Positions 1-6,657 of a stretch of DNA of 10,092 bases are shown here, in pieces. This stretch comes from Deltaproteobacteria bacterium (GTDB taxonomy: Bacteria > Desulfobacterota > DSM-4660 > Desulfatiglandales > Desulfatiglandaceae), in NCBI GenBank assembly GCA_019307645.1, contig JAFDJF010000063.1, forward strand, positions 1 through 10,092. Direction: 5' to 3'. The position numbers were made by a program, and so were the translations under genes. Numbering within the stretch: position 1 is the first letter of the stretch; the number at the start of each line of letters is the position of its first letter. The notes under the pieces were generated by a model. That model was not told the DNA's origin and did not search any database. It saw only the letters and a list, made by a program, of their open reading frames with translations.

Positions 1-853
1 TACACCAGGACCACATATAAAAGGCCAGAGTCATATCAGCCTGACTGATGGGTTGCGGATTGGCCCGGGCAATCATTTCAACCAATGTCTGATAACCGCC
101 GATTGTCTTGGCAAGATAAGTAAGGGCTTCGACAATTGCTTCATCCGTTACCTTGACGCCTGCCACTTCATCGATCTTTTGAAACACCTTTTCAACCCTG
201 CCTCTGACGTACTGTACGGCCCGGGGGTCAAGATCCGGCCACAAATCCCAGGCCCAGTCAACCGGGCAGTCAAGATGAATGATGGGAAAATCATAAAGTT
301 TCGCCATCAGTTCATTGGCCTCGGCAGACTGATCGCACATGAGGCCGCTTCCCACCTCCAAATCAGGTTTTGGAAGTACGCCCTTTGCCAGGGCCCCGGC
401 ATAGATCTGATAATGGGCACAATGGGCTCGACCGGCGGTCTGCCCCAAAAGCTCACCCGCCTCGATTAACCAGTTGACCTTGTCAAAGACATTTCCAAGG
501 ACCAGCCACGCATAGTTCAACGAAGATCCCATGTAAACGGGAGCCCCTTGTGCTTGAATGGCTTCCACGACCGACTGGGTAATATTGATGGGTATGGGCA
601 TATGCATGTAAATAACTTTTTCATTCTCTTCTTTTGCCAGCACAGCGTCAATGAATTCATTCATCATGATCCACAAAAACTTGCGCGTGGCTTTGAGTTC
701 TATATCAAAATTCCGCCTCACCGTTTCCTCGGAATGTTTTATGGCCGCTTCAGTGTCCGCTTCGATGCGGCTTAAAACTTTTTCAATGCGGGGGCGCTGC
801 CTTTCTATTTCTTCTTCTTCAAAGCCGCACATTTTAAAGAGTTCCGTGTACAT
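1..853 (-). CDS. 2-hydroxyacyl-CoA dehydratase / benzoyl-CoA reductase-type large subunit, second copy (3' end missing)
   Basis: The first 284 residues of a protein of probably about 465 aa are visible; the reading frame is open to the left edge, so the C-terminus is outside the window. It is a paralogue of the complete large subunit at 2046-3449. They share the MYT.LFKMCGF start, the AGRAHC motif (Cys145), the CDQ motif (Cys173) and the NPQPIS/DPQPIS segment (about 265-270). By eye, identity is about 60% over the first 75 residues and lower after that. In this family (HgdA/HgdB, HadB/HadC, BcrB/BcrC) cysteines bind a [4Fe-4S] cluster that takes a single electron from an ATP-dependent activator. 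Cys145 and Cys173 fit two of the three ligands; the third would lie beyond the edge. The start at 853 is set by an AAGGAGG ribosome site within the last codons of the upstream small-subunit gene, 2 bp away. The substrate is unknown; reductive dearomatisation and syn-dehydration are both possible. Confidence 0.88.
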   Translation of the reverse strand, partial: MYTELFKMCGFEEEEIERQRPRIEKVLSRIEADTEAAIKHSEETVRRNFDIELKATRKFLWIMMNEFIDAVLAKEENEKVIYMHMPIPINITQSVVEAIQAQGAPVYMGSSLNYAWLVLGNVFDKVNWLIEAGELLGQTAGRAHCAHYQIYAGALAKGVLPKPDLEVGSGLMCDQSAEANELMAKLYDFPIIHLDCPVDWAWDLWPDLDPRAVQYVRGRVEKVFQKIDEVAGVKVTDEAIVEALTYLAKTIGGYQTLVEMIARANPQPISQADMTLAFYMWSWC

Positions 854-855
854 AA

Positions 856-1998
856 TTATCCTCCTTGCGTGATCTGGATGAATGTTTCAATTCTTGTCTT
901 GAACGGCCCCTTTTCCGAGGTATCATAATCGGACTCCAGCTTCAGCATGGGAAGGCCGGTTTCTTTTTTGAGCAGTCCTTCAAAATAGAATCCCTGCATA
1001 TCGTATCCATCCCTATACATCAACTGATACCACAAGACCCCATCCACGTTAAATTCCCCGGTCAGTTTCAATAAATGAGCCAATGTCTCGTCCCACTCTC
1101 TGGCCCATGCGGGCAATATCCTCTTTGCGAAGTAGGTGTCGGCCAATGCCTCCATGGGATCACCCTCCAGGTTTACATTATGCATGTAGGGTCGGATACC
1201 CTCTGCAAACTCCTCGAAAACAATTTCAGCGCCCGTACCCTCCATCAGCTCAAACACTCTATTGTCACCCATGGCCAGTGTAGACCCTGTGAAAAGGATG
1301 CGAGACCCTTCGGAACCATGGGCATCCTTTTTTTTGAGTTCCTCGTAAAGGGTTTCCAGGATCTCCAGAAAAACAGCCTTATCAGCATAAAAAGAGGCGT
1401 GGTGGAGCCTTACAAAGTCTCTGCTGCTTATGGGCGGAGGTCCGTCTTTACGCATCAGACTTATGTTCTTCAACAGCCCCCTCATCTTGTTGCATGACTC
1501 AATCGCTTGTCTCAGTTTTTCGTCTGTAACTTTGTTGCCGGTCAGGCTCCCCAGTTTCTCCTTAAAAAGCTGAAGGCTTCCAAGATAGTAACCATCGGCA
1601 TCGTCTCCCTTAAGACCCGGGACGCCCAGCCGGAAAACATCATCGTCTGTATAGAAGTTCCAGGAGTCGGCGATGACTTTGCTGTTTATGTCGGTAATTG
1701 GGACCACCATCAGATCGGGCATCTGATACAGGGGCTCTTCGCCCATCATCCTGTAGCCGATCTGAGCCCTGCAAAAGGTATCCAGAAAGCGCGGCACATA
1801 GGCAAGACTTTCCGTTATGGGCTCGGGTTCTCCGCCTCGCGCCAGACAAACCGGCACCGCGCCTGCCGCATACACCAGTTCCTCAGGCATATACCCGCCC
1901 GGTGAATAGCCCACGATCTTTACCCCCTCTTTTTTCAATTGCCAAAGTTCAGATGTCCTTGCCTTCAGATGTGCAGAAAGCCTTTCCATAGCATCCAT
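856..1998 (-). CDS. 2-hydroxyacyl-CoA dehydratase / benzoyl-CoA reductase-type small subunit, second copy
   Basis: A complete 380-aa protein, the usual size of the smaller subunit of this family (HgdB, HadC, BcrC, BzdN are about 375-390 aa). The N-terminal GYSPGGYMPEELVYAAG (30-46) matches the family's PEEL/I-AAG block, and the C-terminal LKLESDYD...TRIETFI block matches the conserved end. Family members normally have Cys in the G-[FY]-x-C-x-x-x-PEE block, in a central S-C-D block and in a C-terminal Y-C-D block. Here those places read SPGGYMPEE, VPITDINS and MYRDGYD, with no Cys. Cys51, Cys76 and Cys169 are shared with the paralogue at 3455-4600. The subunit may therefore lack its own cluster and act as partner to the cysteine-bearing large subunit at 853. 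By eye it is about two-thirds identical to the other copy. The start has a good AAAAGGAGAG ribosome site, and MxAM is shared by both copies. It is probably co-transcribed with its neighbours. Confidence 0.9.
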   Translation of the reverse strand: MDAMERLSAHLKARTSELWQLKKEGVKIVGYSPGGYMPEELVYAAGAVPVCLARGGEPEPITESLAYVPRFLDTFCRAQIGYRMMGEEPLYQMPDLMVVPITDINSKVIADSWNFYTDDDVFRLGVPGLKGDDADGYYLGSLQLFKEKLGSLTGNKVTDEKLRQAIESCNKMRGLLKNISLMRKDGPPPISSRDFVRLHHASFYADKAVFLEILETLYEELKKKDAHGSEGSRILFTGSTLAMGDNRVFELMEGTGAEIVFEEFAEGIRPYMHNVNLEGDPMEALADTYFAKRILPAWAREWDETLAHLLKLTGEFNVDGVLWYQLMYRDGYDMQGFYFEGLLKKETGLPMLKLESDYDTSEKGPFKTRIETFIQITQGG

Positions 1999-2012
1999 AA
2001 TTCTCTCCTTTT

Positions 2013-2046
2013 AGGGACGCGGGATAATTATTTTTTCCGCGTCCCT
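2013..2046 (-). promoter_or_regulatory. GC-rich hairpin between the two dehydratase gene pairs
   Basis: AGGGACGCGG (2013-2022) and CCGCGTCCCT (2037-2046) form a perfect 10-bp inverted repeat with a 14-base AT-rich loop. On the minus-strand transcript it begins at the stop codon of the large subunit (2046-2048) and ends just before the ribosome site of the next small-subunit gene. No run of U follows the 3' arm (it continues TAAAAGGAG), so it is not a classical intrinsic terminator. It more likely limits read-through, blocks 3' exonucleases or marks an mRNA processing site that sets the ratio of the two gene pairs. That role is inference. Confidence 0.6.
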
Positions 2047-3449
2047 TACTTTGCCTTTGCCTTATGCATCTTGACTACCTCTGCAAAGGACTCGATTCTG
2101 GTTTTAAGCTGTCCGACGCTGTAGTTCCTGGTATCAAAAGGATCCGCTTCCATGACCAATACGGGTATGTCAAGCGCTTCTTGGAGGCCTTTTTTTGCCA
2201 TTACAGGGGGAATAGCCCAGGGACGGCAGGAGTACTGGAAGAACAAAAGAATGCCGTCAAGGTCCCAGTCTTCAGGAAGACTTTTCCAGTATTCAATCGA
2301 CCCTAAAATCGAAGACATCTGCGGCCTTCTGAATAACCCTTCCACTGTCAGGGAATATAGATCCGTGTAATCGCTTGGAACCAGTTCTGCCTCGGAAAAG
2401 GTGTCCATATTCATTACCGCAATGGACAACCCACTATCCTCTATAATTTTTATGGGGGCGTTATCCACGACCCATCTGATACCGACAAAAACCTTGGGCG
2501 CTCCTTTTGGCACAACGCCAATGCCTTTATCAATTCTTTTCTGCGCGTCATTGATCAAGGCTTTAAGACCGGTGTAGGCCTCATTCATATGCCTGAGCGG
2601 CACGATCCAAAGAAAAAACGCCAGGTTAATATTGGCGTGGCTTATGGGCTGAGGGTCTGCTTTACCCACGACTTCAATGAGGGTTTGAAACTCCATGGTC
2701 ACCCCACCGAGATAATTCAGGGCCTTGTCCAGCGCCTCCTCCGTTATCCTGGCGCCTGCGACCTGCTCGACCCTTTCAAAAGATCTTTTAAGCCTTGCTG
2801 CAGCGTACTTTATTGAGGAGTCATCCAGATTGGGGTAAGCGTCCCAGGCACAAGGATTGACGCCGTCCAAATAACTCACCTCGTAGTCATAAAGCATTGA
2901 CATTAATTCCTCGGCTTCGCCGGCCTGGTCACAAAACCAGCCCGAAGCAAGAGACAGATCCGGCACAGGGAGTATCCCCTTTTCGTATAAGGCTGCCTGA
3001 ATCTGATGCTGCGAACAATGGGCCCGTCCTGCCGGCATCCCGAGATTCTCGCCGGTCTCTAATAAATCGTTAATTTTACCGAACACAGGGCCCAACATCA
3101 TATAACAAATCTGTGTGGCACACCCGATATACACCTTTTTTCCGGCCTCCTCTGCTGCCAGCTTGGCTGCCATCAAAAACGGGACAGGATTAGGGAAACC
3201 GGCATTGATAAAGATTTTACCCTCTTCTTTTGCAAGTACCACATCAAGAAACTCCATCATATATACCCACAAAAGATCCCGAACCCCCTCCAGATCTACT
3301 TCAAAGTTTCTCCTGATTGTCTCCTCCGCATGCCGAATATCCGCCTCGGTCGTTACGCCGATACGCGCCAGCACTTTTTCGATCCTGGACCGTTGGGTAT
3401 CTAGATCCTCGGGTGAAAACCCGCACATTTTAAAAAGATCGGTATACAT
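2046..3449 (-). CDS. 2-hydroxyacyl-CoA dehydratase / benzoyl-CoA reductase-type large subunit, first copy
   Basis: A complete 467-aa protein of the HGD-D family (2-hydroxyglutaryl-CoA dehydratase / benzoyl-CoA reductase). Three cysteines lie where this family has cluster ligands: Cys145 (AGRAHC), Cys173 (WFCDQ) and Cys408 (FQYSCRPW). The last sits in the conserved C-terminal block ending in VLVMEADPFD and KTRIESFAE. In known members an ATP-hydrolysing activator (HgdC- or BcrAD-like) sends one electron to this cluster, which then reduces an acyl-CoA or aryl-CoA substrate. No activator gene is in the window. The N-terminal about 75 residues are rich in charged helix and close to the second copy. 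The start has an AAGGAT ribosome site overlapping the end of the small-subunit gene, 5 bp upstream. The protein is cytosolic, with no signal peptide or membrane segment. The family cannot be split into dehydratase or dearomatising reductase by eye, so the substrate is left open. Confidence 0.92.
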   Translation of the reverse strand: MYTDLFKMCGFSPEDLDTQRSRIEKVLARIGVTTEADIRHAEETIRRNFEVDLEGVRDLLWVYMMEFLDVVLAKEEGKIFINAGFPNPVPFLMAAKLAAEEAGKKVYIGCATQICYMMLGPVFGKINDLLETGENLGMPAGRAHCSQHQIQAALYEKGILPVPDLSLASGWFCDQAGEAEELMSMLYDYEVSYLDGVNPCAWDAYPNLDDSSIKYAAARLKRSFERVEQVAGARITEEALDKALNYLGGVTMEFQTLIEVVGKADPQPISHANINLAFFLWIVPLRHMNEAYTGLKALINDAQKRIDKGIGVVPKGAPKVFVGIRWVVDNAPIKIIEDSGLSIAVMNMDTFSEAELVPSDYTDLYSLTVEGLFRRPQMSSILGSIEYWKSLPEDWDLDGILLFFQYSCRPWAIPPVMAKKGLQEALDIPVLVMEADPFDTRNYSVGQLKTRIESFAEVVKMHKAKAK

Positions 3450-3454
3450 GATGG

Positions 3455-4600
3455 CTATCCTTGTTGTAGCATTTTGATAAATGTTTCGATTCTCGTCTTC
3501 ATGGGCCCTTTCTCAGAAGTATCATAATCCGATTCAAGTTTCAGCATGGGGAGACCGGCCTCTTCCTTGAGTATCTTTTCAAAATAGTACGACTGCATGT
3601 CGTATGCGTCTCTATACATCAACTGGTACCATATCACACCATCGACCTTGAATGCTTCTGCGAATTTCATTAATACTTCTATTCTTCCCTTCGAGGGCCT
3701 GAACCAGGCCGGCTCAAGCCTTTCTATCAGATAGGTTTTTGCCAGCGCCTTCATAGGTTCGTCGCCATTCAGCTCCACATTATGGACATAAGGCCTGATG
3801 CCTTCGGCAAACTCCTCAAAAACGATCTGTCCGCCGCATGTTTCCACCATCTCCAGGACTTTGCTATCTCCCATAGCCAGCGTAGATCCGGTCAATAGAA
3901 TCCTGGGGCCTTTGACTTCCATCGGTCCTTTGTTTCTGAGTTCTTCATAAAGGGCGTCCAGAATCTCTAAAAAAACAGATTTGTCTGCAATAAACGACGC
4001 GTGATGGAGCCTCACGTAATCCCGACTGCTAATGCACGGAGACCCGGACCGGCGCATGAAACTGATGTCTTTTAAAAGCGACCTCATCCGATTGCATGAG
4101 GCGATTTCTTTTTTCAGTCCTTGGTCTGTGATCTTATTCCCTGTCAGCTGTTCCAGCCTTTCCTTCAGCAGATTCAGACCCCCAAGATAATATTCGAAGG
4201 CTTCTTCTGATTTATTATGTGGAACGCCATACCGAAAAACGTCATCATCCGTCCAGAAGTTCCAGCAATCTGCAATGGCTTTATGGTTGTTGTCCGTAAT
4301 AGGGACCACAATGAGATCAGGTAACAGATATAAAGGCTCCGTTCCCATCGTCCGATATCCGATCTGAGAGCGGCAAAAGGTGTCTATGAAGCGTGGGATA
4401 TATGCCAGGCTTTCTGTAACAGGCTCAGGGTCTCCACCTCGGACCAGACATACAGGGATGGCCCCTGACGCATAAACCAACTCTTCAGGCATATAACCGC
4501 CCGGGCTGTACCCCACGATCTTTATCCCGCCCTCCTTCAGTCTCCTGAGTTCAGCCGTTCTAGTTTTCAGATGTGCCGACAACCGGTCCATGGCTTTCAT
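3455..4600 (-). CDS. 2-hydroxyacyl-CoA dehydratase / benzoyl-CoA reductase-type small subunit, first copy
   Basis: A complete 381-aa protein and first gene of the minus-strand operon. It shares with 856-1998 the SPGGYMPEELVYA block, LAYxPRFxDTFCRxQIGYR (67-83), the TDDDVFR segment, RLHHASF (197-203), GSTLAMGD and the C-terminal LPMLKLESDYDTSEKGP block. The family's usual cluster cysteines are replaced as in the other copy: no Cys in the PEE block, VPITDN in the central block and MYRDAYD in the C-terminal block. Cys112 in ADCWNFW is Ser in the other copy, so it is not a conserved ligand. An asymmetric heterodimer with a single cluster on the large subunit is the simplest reading; this is inference. 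The ribosome site before the chosen ATG is weak (GGTGAAG), but the matching MxAM start in the paralogue supports it; Met4 is the alternative. I see no clear minus-strand promoter upstream. Confidence 0.9.
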   Translation of the reverse strand: MKAMDRLSAHLKTRTAELRRLKEGGIKIVGYSPGGYMPEELVYASGAIPVCLVRGGDPEPVTESLAYIPRFIDTFCRSQIGYRTMGTEPLYLLPDLIVVPITDNNHKAIADCWNFWTDDDVFRYGVPHNKSEEAFEYYLGGLNLLKERLEQLTGNKITDQGLKKEIASCNRMRSLLKDISFMRRSGSPCISSRDYVRLHHASFIADKSVFLEILDALYEELRNKGPMEVKGPRILLTGSTLAMGDSKVLEMVETCGGQIVFEEFAEGIRPYVHNVELNGDEPMKALAKTYLIERLEPAWFRPSKGRIEVLMKFAEAFKVDGVIWYQLMYRDAYDMQSYYFEKILKEEAGLPMLKLESDYDTSEKGPMKTRIETFIKMLQQG

Positions 4601-4629
4601 ATTTCTTCACCAGCTTTTAAGAAAATATG

Positions 4630-4704
4630 TTTGGGACGCAGATTTACACAGATTTGCGCTGATGTCACAATTGTATCACAATCTGTGTTCATCTGCGTCC
4701 AAAA
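4630..4704. repeat. 75-bp imperfect palindrome with internal 10-bp periodicity
   Basis: Arms of 25 bp at 4630-4654 and 4680-4704 are inverted repeats matching at about 22 of 25 positions, starting TTTGGGACGCAGAT and ending ATCTGCGTCCAAAA. The left half also contains a unit repeated every 10 bp: CAGAT at 4639, CAGAT at 4649 and CTGAT at 4659. The centre carries ACAATTGT (4667-4674). From memory, GACGCAGAT/ACGCTGAT-type palindromes are scattered in many copies in genomes of anaerobic deltaproteobacteria and other phyla, so this is probably a dispersed REP- or MITE-like element. Its position 30 bp before the start codon at 4600 puts it in the leader of the dehydratase-like operon. Confidence 0.75.
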
Positions 4705-4872
4705 CTGTTTCTAAAATGCCACATTTCTTTTTTAAGTCTCGTCGACTAAGATGTGAATCGGGGAATCACTGATTTTAAACTTCAAATAATCTGATTTTAG
4801 CACCAGAAAACGGGTACGCCTAGAGATGATTCAGGTTAGGGTTGTCTGATTTCGCCGGTTCAGCATGCAAAA

Positions 4873-4902
4873 TTGACAATACAAGACCGGCTAATGTATA
4901 AT
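4873..4902 (+). promoter_or_regulatory. Consensus sigma-70 promoter of the PAS-GAF-LuxR gene
   Basis: TTGACA (4873-4878) and TATAAT (4897-4902) are both perfect consensus hexamers, separated by 18 bp. Transcription would start near 4909, giving a leader of about 47 bases. An AGAGGA ribosome site lies at 4943-4948, 7 bases before the ATG at 4956. A perfect promoter suggests strong or repressor-limited transcription of the regulator. Confidence 0.8.
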
Positions 4903-4955
4903 TTTTTTTAAACTACTTAGATCAAAAGCTTTGAAGACATTTAGAGGATGCGGTA

Positions 4956-6452
4956 ATGAGCGAAAAACCAACCGTTGAAGCATTGCAGCAAAAGATCGCA
5001 GCATTGAAAAAACAACTCGAAGTCAGTAATCAAAACGAGCTTTCTTCAGGGGGTTCTGAGGAAAAATGGCGGTCTATTTTGCATAATGTTCCGAATCACC
5101 TGATACTTTTTGATCTTCAAGGAAAAGTCTTATTTGTCAATCGTGTTGCACCGAATGTCACCATGGATGAAGTTGTCGGCAAAAATGTCTTTAATTTTAT
5201 TTCGGTTGATTATCAGGACAAGCTGCGAACGGCAATGAACCATGCGCTTCGAACCGGCGAGTCCGACTCATTCGAGATCTCTATTGTATTTCCAGATGGG
5301 ACCACAACATGGTGGTCCAACCACATTAGTCCGGTGAAACGTGGCGGAAAAATCATTGAATTCCTGGGAATAGGTATCGATATATCTGAAAAAAAACAGG
5401 CTGGTGAGGCGCTTCAGCGCCGTGACGCAATTCTCGAAGCCCTGAGCGTCGCCCTTGAACAAAGTCTGAAGATGTCGGATTTGGAAAAGGCAATAAATAA
5501 GGTTTTGGACTTGTTAGGGGAAGCGACCAATGTAAGTCGGGCGTATGTTTACAAAAATTATCCCAGTGAAAAAGGCCTGTTAGTGGCCGAATTCCGGTAT
5601 CAATGGGTGAAGCCCGGGATGGATGTTGCAATAAAAGGCCAGGAACTTCAGAAAGGGGCCTATAGAGACTCAGGCCTTGAGAGATGGGAAACCACGCTCA
5701 GCAGGGACCAGTTGATTCAGGGACAGGTGAGGGATTTTCCAAAGGCTGAGCGAGACAGACTGAGTTTTTACGGTATTTACTCCACCGTAGTTGTTCCCAT
5801 CTTTGTCGGAGAAGAATGGTGGGGATTTGTTGGATTTGACGAGTGCCAGGCGGAACGTATCTGGTCTGTTGCTGAAACAGAAGCGCTTAAGGCTGCTGGC
5901 AGAATCCTGGGTAGTATGATCCAGAGGAAACGTGCGGAGGATGCACTGAGAAACGCCCATGATGATCTCGAACTCCGTGTAAAAGAGCGAACAGAGGAAT
6001 TGGAAACCAAGACCAACAATCTTGAAGAACTGAATACAGCACTGAAAGTCCTGTTGAAAAGAAGAGAGGAGGACAAGTCAGAGCTAGAAGAAAAGGTGTT
6101 GGTCAATGTTAAAGAACTGGTTATCCCATATTTGGAAAAAGTTAAAAAAAGGGTATCAGACGAAAAGCTGAATACCTACCTAACGCTTCTGGAATCAAAC
6201 CTGAATACGATTGTCTCTCCTTTTTCCCATAAATTATCATCCAGGTACCTTAATCTTACCCCGGCTGAGATCGAGGTCGCAGACCTCGTAAAGCACGGTA
6301 AAGGCACCCAGGAAATCGCAGATTTGTTAAATGTTTCTTACAAGACAATTGAGACTCACAGGGTAAACATGCGGAAGAAACTCGGACTGACGAGAAAGAA
6401 AGCAAACCTTAGAACCTATCTTTTGTCCATCCATAACACTGAGAAACCCTAA
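4956..6452 (+). CDS. PAS-GAF sensor with C-terminal LuxR-type DNA-binding domain
   Basis: A 498-aa one-component regulator. Residues 5-25 form a short coiled coil. Residues 37-148 are a PAS domain ([20 protein letters not shown], closing with [10 protein letters not shown]), which usually binds a small ligand, flavin or haem. Residues about 160-322 resemble a GAF domain, with [20 protein letters not shown] and the [20 protein letters not shown] strand pair. Residues 325-385 are a heptad-rich coiled coil. Residues 432-492 are a LuxR/FixJ-type helix-turn-helix ([19 protein letters not shown], then [19 protein letters not shown]). There is no histidine kinase or receiver domain and no membrane segment, so sensing and DNA binding are in one cytosolic chain. 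It lies between the leftward dehydratase-like operon and the rightward glycyl radical enzyme, and is the obvious candidate regulator of both; the ligand is unknown. The start is fixed by promoter and ribosome-site spacing. Confidence 0.92.
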   Translation: MSEKPTVEALQQKIAALKKQLEVSNQNELSSGGSEEKWRSILHNVPNHLILFDLQGKVLFVNRVAPNVTMDEVVGKNVFNFISVDYQDKLRTAMNHALRTGESDSFEISIVFPDGTTTWWSNHISPVKRGGKIIEFLGIGIDISEKKQAGEALQRRDAILEALSVALEQSLKMSDLEKAINKVLDLLGEATNVSRAYVYKNYPSEKGLLVAEFRYQWVKPGMDVAIKGQELQKGAYRDSGLERWETTLSRDQLIQGQVRDFPKAERDRLSFYGIYSTVVVPIFVGEEWWGFVGFDECQAERIWSVAETEALKAAGRILGSMIQRKRAEDALRNAHDDLELRVKERTEELETKTNNLEELNTALKVLLKRREEDKSELEEKVLVNVKELVIPYLEKVKKRVSDEKLNTYLTLLESNLNTIVSPFSHKLSSRYLNLTPAEIEVADLVKHGKGTQEIADLLNVSYKTIETHRVNMRKKLGLTRKKANLRTYLLSIHNTEKP

Positions 6453-6477
6453 GGGTATTGTACGGGATTATATAGGC

Positions 6478-6506
6478 TTGACCTCGGCCTGTTTCCCGTC
6501 TATCTT
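6478..6506 (+). promoter_or_regulatory. Candidate sigma-70 promoter of the glycyl radical enzyme gene
   Basis: TTGACC (6478-6483) and TATCTT (6501-6506) are 17 bp apart, matching consensus at 5 of 6 and 4 of 6 positions. Transcription would start near 6513, just before the hairpin at 6519-6548, giving a leader of about 145 bases. Read-through from the regulator gene is the alternative. Confidence 0.45.
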
Positions 6507-6518
6507 ACAGTTAAGGGT

Positions 6519-6548
6519 TCGCGCAAAAATAAACACATTTTTGCGCGA
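6519..6548 (+). promoter_or_regulatory. Strong stem-loop in the leader of the glycyl radical enzyme
   Basis: TCGCGCAAAAAT (6519-6530) and ATTTTTGCGCGA (6537-6548) form a perfect 12-bp stem with a 6-base loop. Weaker pairing continues outward (TTAAGGG against CCTAAGG-like sequence). A T run lies 17 bases further on (6565-6570), too far for a simple terminator. Seven bases of the 5' arm region (GTTCGCG, 6517-6523) can also pair with CGCGAAC at 6596-6602, and CTAAGG (6552-6557) with CCTTAG (6586-6591), so alternative folds are possible. It may end the regulator transcript, protect the 5' end of the radical-enzyme mRNA or act as an attenuator. The sequence does not decide between these. Confidence 0.6.
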
Positions 6549-6657
6549 GTCCTAAGGGCTGACCTTTTTTCAGTAGGGCCCTGAACCTTAGAACCCGCGA
6601 ACAGTTGGTTACCCATGTTTTTTACGTCCAAAACAATTAAGATTAAGGAGGCAAAAA

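Larger units (their letters stand above)
4601..4955. other. 355-bp divergent intergenic region
   Basis: This gap separates the leftward dehydratase-like operon from the rightward regulator. It holds, left to right: the palindromic repeat at 4630-4704; a short palindrome AATCA-C-TGATT (4764-4774); the direct repeat CTGATTTTA at 4769-4777 and 4791-4799, start to start 22 bp, about two helical turns; a related CTGATTT at 4846-4852; and the sigma-70 promoter at 4873-4902. I see no gene or RNA gene. The promoter for the leftward operon must lie here or inside the repeat, but I cannot place it. The CTGATTT repeats could be operators for the adjacent LuxR-type protein, which is a guess from position only. 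Confidence 0.6.

Noticed and set aside
53..469. A 138-codon plus-strand open frame at the left edge
   Set aside because: It is antisense to the conserved large-subunit coding sequence, which has matching paralogue residues throughout.
4664..4680. TGTCACAATTGTATCACA, reminiscent of a CRP/FNR-type operator
   Set aside because: The half-sites are not a proper TGTGA-N6-TCACA inverted pair, and the sequence is the tip of the repeat palindrome.
4590..4772. A 60-codon plus-strand open frame across the intergenic repeat
   Set aside because: It starts inside the small-subunit gene on the other strand and is mostly translation of the palindromic repeat, with no ribosome site.
6439..6456. ACCCTAAGGGT around the stop codon of the regulator as a terminator
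   Set aside because: The arms are only five bases with a single central base and no T tract follows.
6462..6478. A GG-N10-GC pattern that could be a sigma-54 promoter before the glycyl radical enzyme
   Set aside because: Only the invariant GG and GC match; the surrounding bases do not resemble TGGCAC/TTGCA, and the neighbouring regulator lacks the AAA+ domain needed for sigma-54 activation.
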